From Myxococcales bacterium (lineage in GTDB: Bacteria; Myxococcota_A; UBA9042; JABWCM01), in assembly GCA_013360285.1 (NCBI GenBank), contig JABWCM010000027.1, positions 1 through 34,302 of the forward strand: a stretch of 34,302 bases of DNA, read 5' to 3'. The notes under the pieces are model-generated. The model searched no databases. It was not told the DNA's origin and was given only the letters and a program-made list of their open reading frames with translations. The position numbers and the translations under genes were made by a program. This document shows positions 22,917 through 32,530 of this stretch, in pieces; positions within the stretch are counted from its first letter, which is position 1; each line of letters opens with the position of its first letter.

Positions 22917-23713
22917 TACAACACGTTGAGCCACCCTTTGGACCGCTGCACTTCCGGCTCCCGTTCGCGACGTAACTTAGAGTAATCTACACCCCGGGCA
23001 ACCAGCGTTTCGGCAACATGTTCGCCGGGAAACGCCGCTCGTAAGGCTCCGGAAACCAAGTTCAGATCAAAAAAACGGCACGAAAACAAGTCAAAATAAG
23101 CGGTCGATGTTTCGGGGAACACATGCAACGCAACGTGACTTTCCGCAATCATCGTCATAGCTGAAATCACGGCTTGTCCGTCCGCAGCTCGTCCACGAAT
23201 CACGTAAGGACGCATGATCGGAGTCATCTGGACGCTTGGAGGCAGTCGATCAAATACGTCAAAGATGGTATCCATCGTCGTCGGGCCAGAGTAGTTACGA
23301 ATGTCCATCATCAAATGGGGACCAAAATCACGGTCCTCGTTGACGGGACCATTTTCCATGGCGTTCGAGTTACGATCGACAACGTGATCAGTTGTGGTTC
23401 GACATGGGAAGCCGCTTTCAAGCAAATAACTGAGTTTTTTTGTGTCGAATGGCGATGGATAAATCAGGTCGGCAAAAAATGTCTCCCGAAAACTGAATGT
23501 GTGGAGTGTAAAGTGCCCTCCGGCAAGGAAAACAAACGCACTGATTCCACAATCCTCGGCAATAACCCCGTTGTAATACGGCAAGACAAACGGCGGCATA
23601 GCAGGTTGAAGTTTCAGCGAATCGGGAATCTCTTCGAGCAACTCTTGAACCAGTCGAATATCATCGAATCGGGACCGGAAACCTTGAAAACCATCCATTG
23701 TGAAGTGTCGCAT
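22916..23713 (-). CDS. Two-domain S-adenosylmethionine decarboxylase-like protein
   Basis: SAM decarboxylases make the aminopropyl donor for spermidine and mature by self-cleavage at a Glu-Ser pair to form a pyruvoyl group. This 265-residue protein has two tandem SpeD-like domains. The second has IAESHVALHVF...FSC: Ser192, His197 and Cys212 show the S-x4-H-x14-C spacing of bacterial class 1B enzymes. In the first (LAGGHFTLHTF), Gly66 and Pro86 replace Ser and Cys, so it should not cleave. I choose ATG 23713, six bases after GGAGG; the GTG at 23734 lies upstream of that site. No spermidine synthase is nearby. Activity is likely but not certain. Confidence 0.8.
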   Translation of the reverse strand: MRHFTMDGFQGFRSRFDDIRLVQELLEEIPDSLKLQPAMPPFVLPYYNGVIAEDCGISAFVFLAGGHFTLHTFSFRETFFADLIYPSPFDTKKLSYLLESGFPCRTTTDHVVDRNSNAMENGPVNEDRDFGPHLMMDIRNYSGPTTMDTIFDVFDRLPPSVQMTPIMRPYVIRGRAADGQAVISAMTMIAESHVALHVFPETSTAYFDLFSCRFFDLNLVSGALRAAFPGEHVAETLVARGVDYSKLRREREPEVQRSKGWLNVL

Positions 23714-23875
23714 CACATTCCTCCATGACCGCACGCATCGCAGTTACCGTGTTAGGTATTGCCCACAAACCCAGGGGCGCTCGCGCCGCAGGGGGCCGCG
23801 AATCATAAACGGTGAGTTGCTCCGTCGCAACCCGAACGGACGGAGTGTTGCAAAAACAACATTTGCACCTTTTGG

Positions 23876-25339
23876 TCACCCTTTTATACATCCAATGGGC
23901 CGTAACTTTGCAACAGTTTTTGCTAAATTAGCACCATGAACAGCGGAAACAACCTGCGACACGTTCTTATACGCCTCCGGCATCTCCTCACCGAGTGTGC
24001 CACGGCCCGTTGCCATCACCACGATGCCTTTGTCGCGTAACTCACGCTCTACGTTTCTTTTTCGGGCGCTTTTTAAAGCTTCGTGGCGGCTCATAGCTCG
24101 ACCCGCACCGTGGCAACAACTACCAAAACTCTCCATCAATGCTCCCATCTGCCCAACAAGAACGTAGGAGGCGGTACCCATATCTCCGGGGACAATAACG
24201 GGTTGTCCCACGTGTTTGTAAGCAGTCGGAGTATCTTTGTGACCGGCAGGTAGCGAACGGGTTGCGCCTTTGCGGTGTACACACACCCGCTTGAGTTCAC
24301 CGTCCACGACGTGATCTTCCATTTTTGCGATGTTGTGAGCGACGTCATACACGACACGTAACGAATCCTTACGTGAGTTACCCTCCCCAAAAACCGTCTC
24401 GAACACGCCGCGGACTTTCTGGGTAATCATCTGGCGATTGGCGAAGGCAAAATTGGCGGCACTGGCCATTGCACCCATATAAGCCTTCGCTTCCGGGCTG
24501 TGGAGAGGTGCGCAACAGAGTTGTTTATCCGGCAACACAATGCGATATTTGGTCGCAGCGTCCATCATCGTCTCAATTGCATCTTCGCATACTTGATATC
24601 CAAAGCCACGTGACCCGGTGTGTATCAGCACAACCACACAGCCCTTTTCAAGCCCAAACGCACTCGCAGCAGACGAATCGTAGATCTTGTCCACAATTTG
24701 TACTTCACAGAAGTGATTGCCACTTCCCAGAGTCCCAACCTGGTCCGCACCACGTGCAACCGCTTTTTCGCTGACCTGTGAAAAATCGGCGCCCGCGATA
24801 CATCCATTTGTTTCCGTGTGTTCCAAGTCGGCAGGTGCGCCGAACCCTTTGCGGACCATCCACCCGGCGCCTTGCTCCGCAACCTGGCGAAGTTCGTGGG
24901 CGGACAATTTGACGTCCTTTCGTCCTCTACCTACTCCGGTCGGAATCGCCGCAAATAGGCCAGAAATGAGCTGATTCAGTATTTTTGGAGACACATCTGT
25001 GCCCAAAATTCGACTCGCCAGCAATCTCACCCCGCAGTTGATATCGTAACCAACTCCTCCAGGCGAAATTACTCCCGACTCAACGTCAAACGCTGCAACC
25101 CCACCGATGGGAAATCCGTACCCCCAATGGATATCCGGCATGGCAATCGAATGTCCAACGATCCCAGGCAATTGGGCGACATTGATGACCTGTTCAATCG
25201 CTTTGTCGACCGCGATCGTTTTCATCAGTTCGTCGGTAGCAAAAATCAACCCAGGAACCTTCATTGCACCCCTACGTGGTACTCGCCACCGCCACTCGTC
25301 GATTTTTTCCAGCCCCGAAGCGGTGAATTGGGTTGTCAT
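23876..25339 (-). CDS. rtcB: RtcB-type RNA ligase
   Basis: GTP- and Mn-dependent ligase that joins RNA 2',3'-cyclic or 3'-phosphate ends to 5'-OH ends, used in tRNA splicing or RNA repair. The 487 residues fit the family. Signatures include MPDIHWGYGFPIGGVAAFD, GGVGYDINCGVRLL with the metal Cys, GTLGSGNHFCEVQ, HTGSRGFG and the guanylylated-His region CCHGAGRAMSR. The start overlaps the stop of the upstream membrane-protein gene by four bases (ATGA). Archease and RtcA, common partners, are not in the window. Confidence 0.95.
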   Translation of the reverse strand: MTTQFTASGLEKIDEWRWRVPRRGAMKVPGLIFATDELMKTIAVDKAIEQVINVAQLPGIVGHSIAMPDIHWGYGFPIGGVAAFDVESGVISPGGVGYDINCGVRLLASRILGTDVSPKILNQLISGLFAAIPTGVGRGRKDVKLSAHELRQVAEQGAGWMVRKGFGAPADLEHTETNGCIAGADFSQVSEKAVARGADQVGTLGSGNHFCEVQIVDKIYDSSAASAFGLEKGCVVVLIHTGSRGFGYQVCEDAIETMMDAATKYRIVLPDKQLCCAPLHSPEAKAYMGAMASAANFAFANRQMITQKVRGVFETVFGEGNSRKDSLRVVYDVAHNIAKMEDHVVDGELKRVCVHRKGATRSLPAGHKDTPTAYKHVGQPVIVPGDMGTASYVLVGQMGALMESFGSCCHGAGRAMSRHEALKSARKRNVERELRDKGIVVMATGRGTLGEEMPEAYKNVSQVVSAVHGANLAKTVAKLRPIGCIKG

Positions 25340-27186
25340 GGTGCCCCCGCGCCCTTGTTTTTGATGGCTTCGTCGGACGATTGGTCATAACGTCGATAGT
25401 GGGACAAAGCGGCCGTGGTATTGCCCAGACGAGCCTCCATGTTTCCAAGCGTCAAATGGTCGCTCATTTGACGATCAGTTGGAGCAAGATCCAACAAACG
25501 GCGGCGGATTTGCTCACCCGGACTCTGATCGGGCGGTTCCCAAACACCACGCAGCCAGGTTTCTCGGTGTGCCTTTGCTTCCGTCCACGGATCGGAGGGC
25601 ATCAGTAGTGCGCGTGTCAGCCCAATGCCCAGCAGCAACGCAGTAGCCACTTGAGACAGTTGAACCGGCCACGGCGAAGCGCCAACAAACCGAAAGAAAG
25701 CAATAAACACGGACGCGATTACCAAAACCGCAAACGGAACAATGCTGGAAAGTCCAGTCAACCCAATGAGATTGCCCGCGTTTTTTACTACATACCCGTC
25801 GCGTATCAGCGGGATAACCACTTCAGTCAAAGGATTGTAAAATTCGAAGGGGAACCCTTGACTTACTAAAGAAGAGCATAAAGTTACAACAACCGAAACA
25901 AATACAAACGCCATTACGACAATGTGTTTTACCAAAATGGGGCGACTCGCGGAGATCCACTGGGCAATGACAAACACCATCGGCGGAACAATCCCGACAA
26001 TATACCTCGGACCGAGTGTCCACCCGCCACGCCACAATGAGTGTGACGAAATAAACACACAATACGCACAGATCATAGCCACGGACACAGCAAACATCAC
26101 ATGATTGACCGAATTCGGATTCGTGGGTGAGTTTTTTTTCAATAGATAACGAAGTATCCACCAAAAACAGCCTACAGCAGCAAGCAACAACCACGGAGAA
26201 AAAAAGAACAAACCGTTATAAGGAACAAAAAAGCTCCCCCAGAACGCCTCCCAAGTCGGCCCTTGCAGTCCGAGGAACCCTGGTGCAATGTCTTTCACAA
26301 AGTGAGGATTTTCGAGACTCGAATAGGGTGTACGCCATGGACGGCCGAATGCCACCGTATGGAAGGACATAACCGCGAAAATGGGTAAAACTGAACCAGT
26401 CAACACGGCAAACCAATGGCGCCACTTCGTGCCAACAACGCTCACGAGATACAGTGCGACCGTCGCCGCAGCGAACAGTGTTGGGTACTCCATTGCCACA
26501 CTGGTTGCGAGCAACGCGCCTGCGCCAACAAACCAACGCGAACGACGCGCGCCGGCGCATGAACTTGCCTCAGCAACACACATGAAAGCGCCGAACAGCG
26601 TAAGAGAGGCCAACTGATGACCAGCAAACATCTGACCATAGGTAAAAAACATCGTGCCAAGACCGAGACCAACGGTGCACAGCAACGCAACCGATTCTTT
26701 GATCCCCCTTCGCACCAAAAACCAATGAAATAGCCACAGAAATACAATCGAGGGAATAACGACGCACAGCAAACGAAGCCAAAAAATCGCCACGGTTTTG
26801 TCCACGGTATCACCAATACTATGAAGAACCGCAAAAACCGGAACACCCAAGAAGCTAGTTCCCGGAGCCTTAGCCGAATACAATATTCCCGCACAGTTGG
26901 GGGGCGATTCTTTGGGATCGTCGCAAACCAACGCCTTGTCGTTCACATACCCCCACTGCTCAAATGCCGCGCCGACATCTCGCCACTTTCCGTCGATTTT
27001 GTCCCGACGCCCCAAAGCCATACTGCCGTCTTCGACCATCGCTCTGGTCATATAGAGGCGAACGTTTTCGTTTGGATTGTTGATTTTCGGGAAGTAGGGG
27101 AACAAATAAACAAATGACAACGATAGCAGCAATAACGAAATACGAGTCGCCCAGGATCCGAAGACCACGGGCTGATGATTACTCAT
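25336..27186 (-). CDS. Polytopic membrane protein, GT39-like glycosyltransferase type
   Basis: A 616-residue inner-membrane protein with roughly 11-12 hydrophobic helices and a soluble tail of about 90 residues resembling a TPR unit (HLTLGNMEARLGNTTAALSHYRRY). The first periplasmic loop is large and contains RDKIDGKWRDVG and PPNCAGILYSAKAPGTSFLGVP, in keeping with lipid-linked sugar transferases of the GT39/ArnT type, though I cannot place it in a subfamily. I choose ATG 27186 with AAGAGG upstream, which overlaps the preceding gene by eight bases; ATG 27204 has no ribosome binding site. It also overlaps rtcB, so three genes form one unit. Confidence 0.7.
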   Translation of the reverse strand: MSNHQPVVFGSWATRISLLLLSLSFVYLFPYFPKINNPNENVRLYMTRAMVEDGSMALGRRDKIDGKWRDVGAAFEQWGYVNDKALVCDDPKESPPNCAGILYSAKAPGTSFLGVPVFAVLHSIGDTVDKTVAIFWLRLLCVVIPSIVFLWLFHWFLVRRGIKESVALLCTVGLGLGTMFFTYGQMFAGHQLASLTLFGAFMCVAEASSCAGARRSRWFVGAGALLATSVAMEYPTLFAAATVALYLVSVVGTKWRHWFAVLTGSVLPIFAVMSFHTVAFGRPWRTPYSSLENPHFVKDIAPGFLGLQGPTWEAFWGSFFVPYNGLFFFSPWLLLAAVGCFWWILRYLLKKNSPTNPNSVNHVMFAVSVAMICAYCVFISSHSLWRGGWTLGPRYIVGIVPPMVFVIAQWISASRPILVKHIVVMAFVFVSVVVTLCSSLVSQGFPFEFYNPLTEVVIPLIRDGYVVKNAGNLIGLTGLSSIVPFAVLVIASVFIAFFRFVGASPWPVQLSQVATALLLGIGLTRALLMPSDPWTEAKAHRETWLRGVWEPPDQSPGEQIRRRLLDLAPTDRQMSDHLTLGNMEARLGNTTAALSHYRRYDQSSDEAIKNKGAGAP

Positions 27187-27574
27187 GAACTGCCTCTTCG
27201 ACATTTACAACGCAGAGTGCCGAAACAGAACCAAACTCTTCGTCCAGTATCACTCGTTTTGATCGTAAGTTATTTCTCCATTCGTCTGGTGGCATCCCAT
27301 GGGAAACGATACACAACCGGGACGAACGTCCAAACAATTGCTGGGGAAAGATATTGGACGCAATGGCAATACGATCTCCAAAAAACCCAATTTCTCGATA
27401 GTAGTGCCCCGGGGTCACGACAACGGTGTCTCCTCTTCGTGTCGCGTTGGCTACTGCCCGACCGGCAGCGGCCCAATCCCCGCCCTGCCATAGCGAAAAC
27501 AGCAGTACCGCACCGGCGGTCAAAGCAACCACGCTCCAACCGACATGAACGAATTTCGAATTTGGAGGTAACAT
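27179..27574 (-). CDS. Small membrane-anchored protein upstream of the GT39-like gene
   Basis: A 131-residue protein: one N-terminal membrane segment (HVGWSVVALTAGAVLLFSLW) followed by a periplasmic domain with GGDWAAAGRAVANATRRGDTVVVTPGHYY. That domain recalls the extracytoplasmic C-terminal part of GT39-type proteins, so this may be a detached accessory domain of the neighbour; this is a weak resemblance. The ATG at 27574 has an AGGAG ribosome binding site; the TTG at 27628 is rejected. It overlaps the next gene by eight bases. Confidence 0.6.
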   Translation of the reverse strand: MLPPNSKFVHVGWSVVALTAGAVLLFSLWQGGDWAAAGRAVANATRRGDTVVVTPGHYYREIGFFGDRIAIASNIFPQQLFGRSSRLCIVSHGMPPDEWRNNLRSKRVILDEEFGSVSALCVVNVEEAVHE

Positions 27575-27743
27575 AAGACTCCTGGACTTTGACGCGCCAA
27601 GACTATACGAGGGTCGTTCAGTGGTCAACGGGGTGACCGCCGAAGCCCCGAGGACCAGAACACTATATTACTATTATTCTCATCTATGTTACTTTTTTGC
27701 CGTGCACAAACACATCGGTACTACAGCGCGTTCGCTGCGACAC

Positions 27744-27762
27744 GAACCCGGATTTCTCCCAA
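27744..27762 (+). repeat. Short repeat tip related to element C
   Basis: GAACCCGGATTTCTCCCAA matches 21147-21165 (reverse strand) at 18 of 19 positions. Its AACCCGGATTTC also matches the right tip of element C. Whether it is part of a larger decayed element is unclear. Confidence 0.45.
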
Positions 27763-27862
27763 ACTTGTCCACAAATGGGCATTCTACATCCAACATAACT
27801 CGCCGGTCAGAACCCGTATTCTTGAGCTTGTGAGCAGCTATAGTCAGAAATCCGAGCCAGTT

Positions 27863-27891
27863 TTGAATCACGAGTCCGGAATCGATATAAT
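27863..27891 (+). promoter_or_regulatory. Strong sigma-70-type promoter of the giant lipoprotein gene
   Basis: TTGAAT (27863-27868) and a perfect TATAAT (27886-27891) are separated by 17 bp. The start would be near 27898, leaving a leader of about 57 bases before the ATG at 27955. It is the best consensus promoter in the window. Confidence 0.7.
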
Positions 27892-27954
27892 GTACACCGA
27901 CTCTGGCGACGGATCAGAACCTAACCCGTCCTGCGAACCCAAGGAGATCCCGTT

Positions 27955-30900
27955 ATGTCTGTTTCCCCTTCCGCAAACCGAATCCACACGATCTTTGTGA
28001 TGTGTGTGACATTGACACTCGGTTGCAGCAAAACCGGAGACTCTACAAACGGGGGAACGGCACTTCCCGACGATGCGGGGGAATCCACGGACACGTCCGG
28101 GGGATCACCTGGAAGTGGTTCCGCACCGGCGGTGAACATCATTGAGCCGTACGACAGCGACATTTTTCGATCAAAAGAGTCCATCGCTCTGAAAGCCAAA
28201 GTCACAGATTCGGATCAAGCTCCGAGCACAGTGGATGCGACCTGGGTTAGCGACCGCGACGGAGTGCTCTGGAAAGGAAAGCCGGATGACGCCGGCATAG
28301 TTTCGTTTGATTGGACGACGGCAACTTCCGGATTGCACCAAGTGACAATTCAGGTCTTTGACGCCAATTCCAACGCAACCGCCGACTCGATTCAGATACG
28401 GGTCAACGACGCGCCATCAGCCGTGAAGATTGCGATTGAACCTTTCCAACCAAAAACCCAGGACAATCTTGAAGTAATAATACTTGAAACCAGCGTTGAC
28501 CCTAACAAAAGCGACAGCGTGACGTATCTATACGCGTGGTGGAAAGACGACTCGATTGTATCCGGACTGACCGGCCCCAAAGTCTCGCACGTCAATACAC
28601 GCCGTGGTGAAACCTGGCGAGTAGCAGTCACTCCTACCGATACTTACCACATGGGGCCGACGACCAAAGTTGAGGTCGAAATCCAAAACACCCCACCGGT
28701 GTTTGGAGCTGCCCAGGTTTTGCCGTCGGTTGGAAACTCCCAAACAACGTTTCGATGCCACGGACAGCAGTGGAGCGACCCGGATAACGATCCCGAAGGA
28801 TCTTCCATCGTTTGGTTGGTCAACGATCAGCCAATTCGTGCTGAACAGGAAGACACCCTGACACCGAACCACTTCAAAAAAGGCGACGTCGTTCAATGTG
28901 TTGTCACCCCACACGATGGCATCGAATCCGGAACACCGATATCAAGCCAGAAGATAACGATCGACAATACGCCTGCGTCGGTCGAAGGCGTGACATTGTC
29001 CCCGACGGACGGAAACGTTACAACACTTTTCCAGTGTAATTACAGCACCCTGTCGGACCTGGACGGTGACGACATATCGGTTGAAATCGTTTGGACGTTG
29101 AACAAATCGGTGCTCCCGGGCACAACCAGCACACAACTCATTCCAAAAACGATCGGCGCAAAAAAAGGCGACATTTTGGGTTGCCGAGCCGTGCCCGTTG
29201 ACGGCACGTCGAAGGGGTCACCTGTCGACAGCAATACGGTAAAACTCGCCAATGCCACGCCTAGTGCAACATCGGTTCTGATAAAATCGACCGCAATTGA
29301 CGGGAAAACAACGGAAATCGACACATTGACCTGCGAAACGGCAGGCGCTAGTGACCCTGACGGCGATCCTGTAGGAGCCATTGTTTCTTGGTATGTGAAC
29401 GATAGCGTTGTTAAATTATCGTCTGGAGAACCCAACGAATCACCAACTCTGGCAGGTAATTCATTTGACAAAGGAGACAAAGTCTGGTGCGCGGCCACCG
29501 TTTCCGATGGTCAACTTCAATCCGCCCCCATTGAGAGCAAAAACAGCATTTGGATAGTCAATCACCCGCCGTCTTTGTCTGCGGTAACAGCGTATCCTTC
29601 TAGTCCGACAAAAAACACGCCACTGGAATGTTCGTGGTCGGGGTGGTCTGATCCCGACCCAGCGGATTCCGAATCCATGTTGTCCGTATCCGATCCGATG
29701 GACGACGGCATACCAACGGTTCAGATCCAATGGCTTGCCAACAATGAAACTATTCCTTTGGCAAACAAAAAAACATTTGTACCTGTCGACCTCGCCCCCG
29801 GTTACGCGGTAACGTGCCAGGTCACACCATACGATGGGCAGGACTATGGGCTCCCTATCGCATCGGCGCCCGTTACAGTAACAAACCATCCTCCCACCAT
29901 TGCAGGTGTAATCATCACTCCCGACCCGGCATACAGCGGCTCCACACTCGCGTGCCAACCTTACGGGTGGTCCGACGTGGATGGAGACGCAGAAGGAACC
30001 CTTTTTGCCTGGTACAAAAACGGAATTCCGATTCCCGGCCAACAAGGATCGACCCTTGCCAGTTCTTTTTTTGCAAAGGGAGACAGCATCTACTGTGAAG
30101 CAACACCTTACGATGGATTCGACGAGGGCGCGTCCCACGTTTCCGTTCCGCCTACTGTCATTCAGAACCAAGCCCCGTCGATAAACGCGGCTCAGCTAAG
30201 CCCTGCCTCAGGTAATAAAAACACTGTTTTCACCTGCTCTCCTGAACAACCAAAAGATCCCGACCCATCGGATGCAATCTTTTACGTTTACGAGTGGTTC
30301 TACGAAGACGGTACACCGGTCGACAATCAGGAGTCCAATACGATTCTCGGAAACATATTTTTACCATCTACAGCGTTTTATTGCGTTATCACGCCAACCG
30401 ATGGCCTAGACTACGGTGAAGCAAAAACGAGCAATCTTAGCACCATCATCAATAACCCGCCCAAGATCAGTGGGGTTGTTTTGGGCCCAACAAACGCCAC
30501 CAGCATCTCGCAACTACAATGCGAACCGATTGGGTATTCGGATCCTGATGGTGATTTACCGGTATTTTTCTACAAATGGTTCAAGAACGGCAAACATTTG
30601 GAGGGTATGGAAACGGCAACATTGCCGCCCGGTCAGGTTAAAAAGGGGGACGTCGTATATTGCCAGGTAGTACCCAGTGACGGAGTCACAGCCGGTGTTG
30701 GCGTAGCCTCCAACTCGCTGACAATCGGTAACGGAGCCCCCACAACACCGCTAGTGGCTGTTACACCAGCGACCCCTGCCGCGGGTCAACCTCTCGTTTG
30801 TAAAGTTCTATCTGGAGGCGTCGACCCCGACGGCGGCCCGGTAACTTATGATTTTGCGTGGATGGTCGATGGAACGTTGGTCGTTGGATTGACTACCGCG

Positions 30901-32481
30901 ACCGTTGACGGTACGCAAACCACGGGATGCGGTCAGTGGACATGCTCCGTAGTCGCCAAAGATGCCGATGGTGCATCAAGCGCAGCCGGTACGGCATCCG
31001 TAAGCCTCGCAAGCGGAAAAGCATTGATATTTGGTGGGTTGGACAAAGCGTTGGCCACGAATGCGACATCATTGAACACATCCGCGTTGGTCACGGTCGA
31101 CGTCTGGGTGAATCCAGCGCTGTTAATTGAAACCACCATTGTCGAACGTATGAATGGGAAAGTCGGTCAAGCGGGAAGCAACGGATATGCTTTGCGGATG
31201 GACAACACAGGCACCGTGAAGTTTGTCGTTCTAAATAATGGTACGGAACACATCACCGCAGCGTTCCCTGGCACACCGAAGTTGGTCCCCGGATTATTTA
31301 CGCACATTGCTGGCACATACGACGGGGCGAAGTTGAAAGTTTGGGTCAACGGCGTCTGGAGCGGAAACAAAAATTTGGTAGTGTCTGACTTCTACAAAAC
31401 AACTGGAGATTTGATTGTCGGAAATAGTGCCTTATTGCCCAACAACGGGTACGTCGGAACACTGGATGAGGTCCGGATAAGCAAAGTGGTTCGTTATTCT
31501 CAGGACTTCGTAGCACCCAGCTCATTTAAACCCGATACGGATACCATAGCGTTGTATCATTTTGAGGAAGGAAGTGGACTCATCGCCTACGACAGTGCAA
31601 AAGCGAATAACTTGGTCCTGTTCGGGGCGACGTACGGCTCAGGTAGTTGTATTGATTCCGGTTCCGCCCCCAGCGACCCATTGGTTCAAATTCTGCCGCA
31701 AAACCCCAGTGATTCTGATGCGCTCGTCTGCAACGCTACTGGATCAATCGACCCGGACGGAGACGTGGTAAGTTACGCCTATTCGTGGTTACTTAATGGC
31801 GTTCTCCAACCGCTTCTGAACACCAATACCGTCGCAGCGTCATTGACCACCGATTGTGATAATTGGACCTGTGTTGCTGTTGCCACGGACGGACAACTGA
31901 CGAGTGACCCTAATGAGGATACGGTGACTGTCGCCCCTGCTGGGGGAAACAAAACGGTGTACGCATATGACGCCAACTCGGGCCAAAGCACGTTCTATGC
32001 GTTTACGGATGATGAGGTCTATGCTGCGACATTTTCTTTTTCTGCTTCGGAATTCCCGATCAAGATCAACAAAGTGCATTTCTACGGCAAACCTCAATAC
32101 GGCGCATTTGTAGATATTTGGGCGGTCGACAACGCGTACATCAACACACCGCCGGCCAAGAAAGTTCAGATCAATCCATCGGGGGTAGGATGGCATACGG
32201 CATCTTTGGGGCACACGTTTACAACTCCCACCAAATACATCCGTGTTGGAGTGGAGGCCACAGCATACCTTGGAATTACTGGGTATTACCGCGCAAACGG
32301 TACAGGAATCCATCTCATCAGGGGTTGCCAAACGCTCCTGCCGAATTTGGGCTGTATCGACTTTTCCGGAAATCCACTACCAACGACTTGGCAAGACGCG
32401 TTCGACTTCACAAAACAATCAACGCACTGGGAAATTCACATCGAAGTGGAGACAGCGGAGTCGAGTGGAATGTGTTTGTAG
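27955..32481 (+). CDS. Giant Ig-repeat probable lipoprotein with LamG domain
   Basis: A 1508-residue surface or periplasmic protein. The signal peptide ends in LTLGC with Cys24 as the likely lipidated residue; the lipobox is slightly off consensus. After a Gly/Ser/Thr-rich linker come about ten Ig/PKD-like units of 85-100 residues up to about 1015. Most have a W/Y core, an SDPDGD-type calcium-like loop and two cysteines that could bond (as in LQC...VYCQVVPSDG). A LamG-like lectin fold (about 1021-1229) follows, with TLDEVRISKVVRY and ALYHFEEGSG. One more Ig unit (1240-1330) and a C-terminal beta-rich domain finish it. It is monocistronic. A role in adhesion or binding of sugars is inferred. 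Confidence 0.8.
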   Translation: MSVSPSANRIHTIFVMCVTLTLGCSKTGDSTNGGTALPDDAGESTDTSGGSPGSGSAPAVNIIEPYDSDIFRSKESIALKAKVTDSDQAPSTVDATWVSDRDGVLWKGKPDDAGIVSFDWTTATSGLHQVTIQVFDANSNATADSIQIRVNDAPSAVKIAIEPFQPKTQDNLEVIILETSVDPNKSDSVTYLYAWWKDDSIVSGLTGPKVSHVNTRRGETWRVAVTPTDTYHMGPTTKVEVEIQNTPPVFGAAQVLPSVGNSQTTFRCHGQQWSDPDNDPEGSSIVWLVNDQPIRAEQEDTLTPNHFKKGDVVQCVVTPHDGIESGTPISSQKITIDNTPASVEGVTLSPTDGNVTTLFQCNYSTLSDLDGDDISVEIVWTLNKSVLPGTTSTQLIPKTIGAKKGDILGCRAVPVDGTSKGSPVDSNTVKLANATPSATSVLIKSTAIDGKTTEIDTLTCETAGASDPDGDPVGAIVSWYVNDSVVKLSSGEPNESPTLAGNSFDKGDKVWCAATVSDGQLQSAPIESKNSIWIVNHPPSLSAVTAYPSSPTKNTPLECSWSGWSDPDPADSESMLSVSDPMDDGIPTVQIQWLANNETIPLANKKTFVPVDLAPGYAVTCQVTPYDGQDYGLPIASAPVTVTNHPPTIAGVIITPDPAYSGSTLACQPYGWSDVDGDAEGTLFAWYKNGIPIPGQQGSTLASSFFAKGDSIYCEATPYDGFDEGASHVSVPPTVIQNQAPSINAAQLSPASGNKNTVFTCSPEQPKDPDPSDAIFYVYEWFYEDGTPVDNQESNTILGNIFLPSTAFYCVITPTDGLDYGEAKTSNLSTIINNPPKISGVVLGPTNATSISQLQCEPIGYSDPDGDLPVFFYKWFKNGKHLEGMETATLPPGQVKKGDVVYCQVVPSDGVTAGVGVASNSLTIGNGAPTTPLVAVTPATPAAGQPLVCKVLSGGVDPDGGPVTYDFAWMVDGTLVVGLTTATVDGTQTTGCGQWTCSVVAKDADGASSAAGTASVSLASGKALIFGGLDKALATNATSLNTSALVTVDVWVNPALLIETTIVERMNGKVGQAGSNGYALRMDNTGTVKFVVLNNGTEHITAAFPGTPKLVPGLFTHIAGTYDGAKLKVWVNGVWSGNKNLVVSDFYKTTGDLIVGNSALLPNNGYVGTLDEVRISKVVRYSQDFVAPSSFKPDTDTIALYHFEEGSGLIAYDSAKANNLVLFGATYGSGSCIDSGSAPSDPLVQILPQNPSDSDALVCNATGSIDPDGDVVSYAYSWLLNGVLQPLLNTNTVAASLTTDCDNWTCVAVATDGQLTSDPNEDTVTVAPAGGNKTVYAYDANSGQSTFYAFTDDEVYAATFSFSASEFPIKINKVHFYGKPQYGAFVDIWAVDNAYINTPPAKKVQINPSGVGWHTASLGHTFTTPTKYIRVGVEATAYLGITGYYRANGTGIHLIRGCQTLLPNLGCIDFSGNPLPTTWQDAFDFTKQSTHWEIHIEVETAESSGMCL

Positions 32482-32530
32482 CGTACACAAAGGCCGATAA
32501 ACACACAAACACAACGGCGCCGGTACTTCG

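Larger units (their letters stand above)
27575..27954. other. Divergent intergenic region before the giant lipoprotein gene
   Basis: 380 bases with no supported gene. The right part holds the strong promoter at 27863-27891 and an AAGGAG ribosome binding site at 27941-27946. A possible minus-strand promoter for the membrane-protein unit is TTGACC (27623-27628) with TATAGT (27602-27607), but the spacing is only 15 bp. A repeat tip lies at 27744-27762. Confidence 0.45.
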
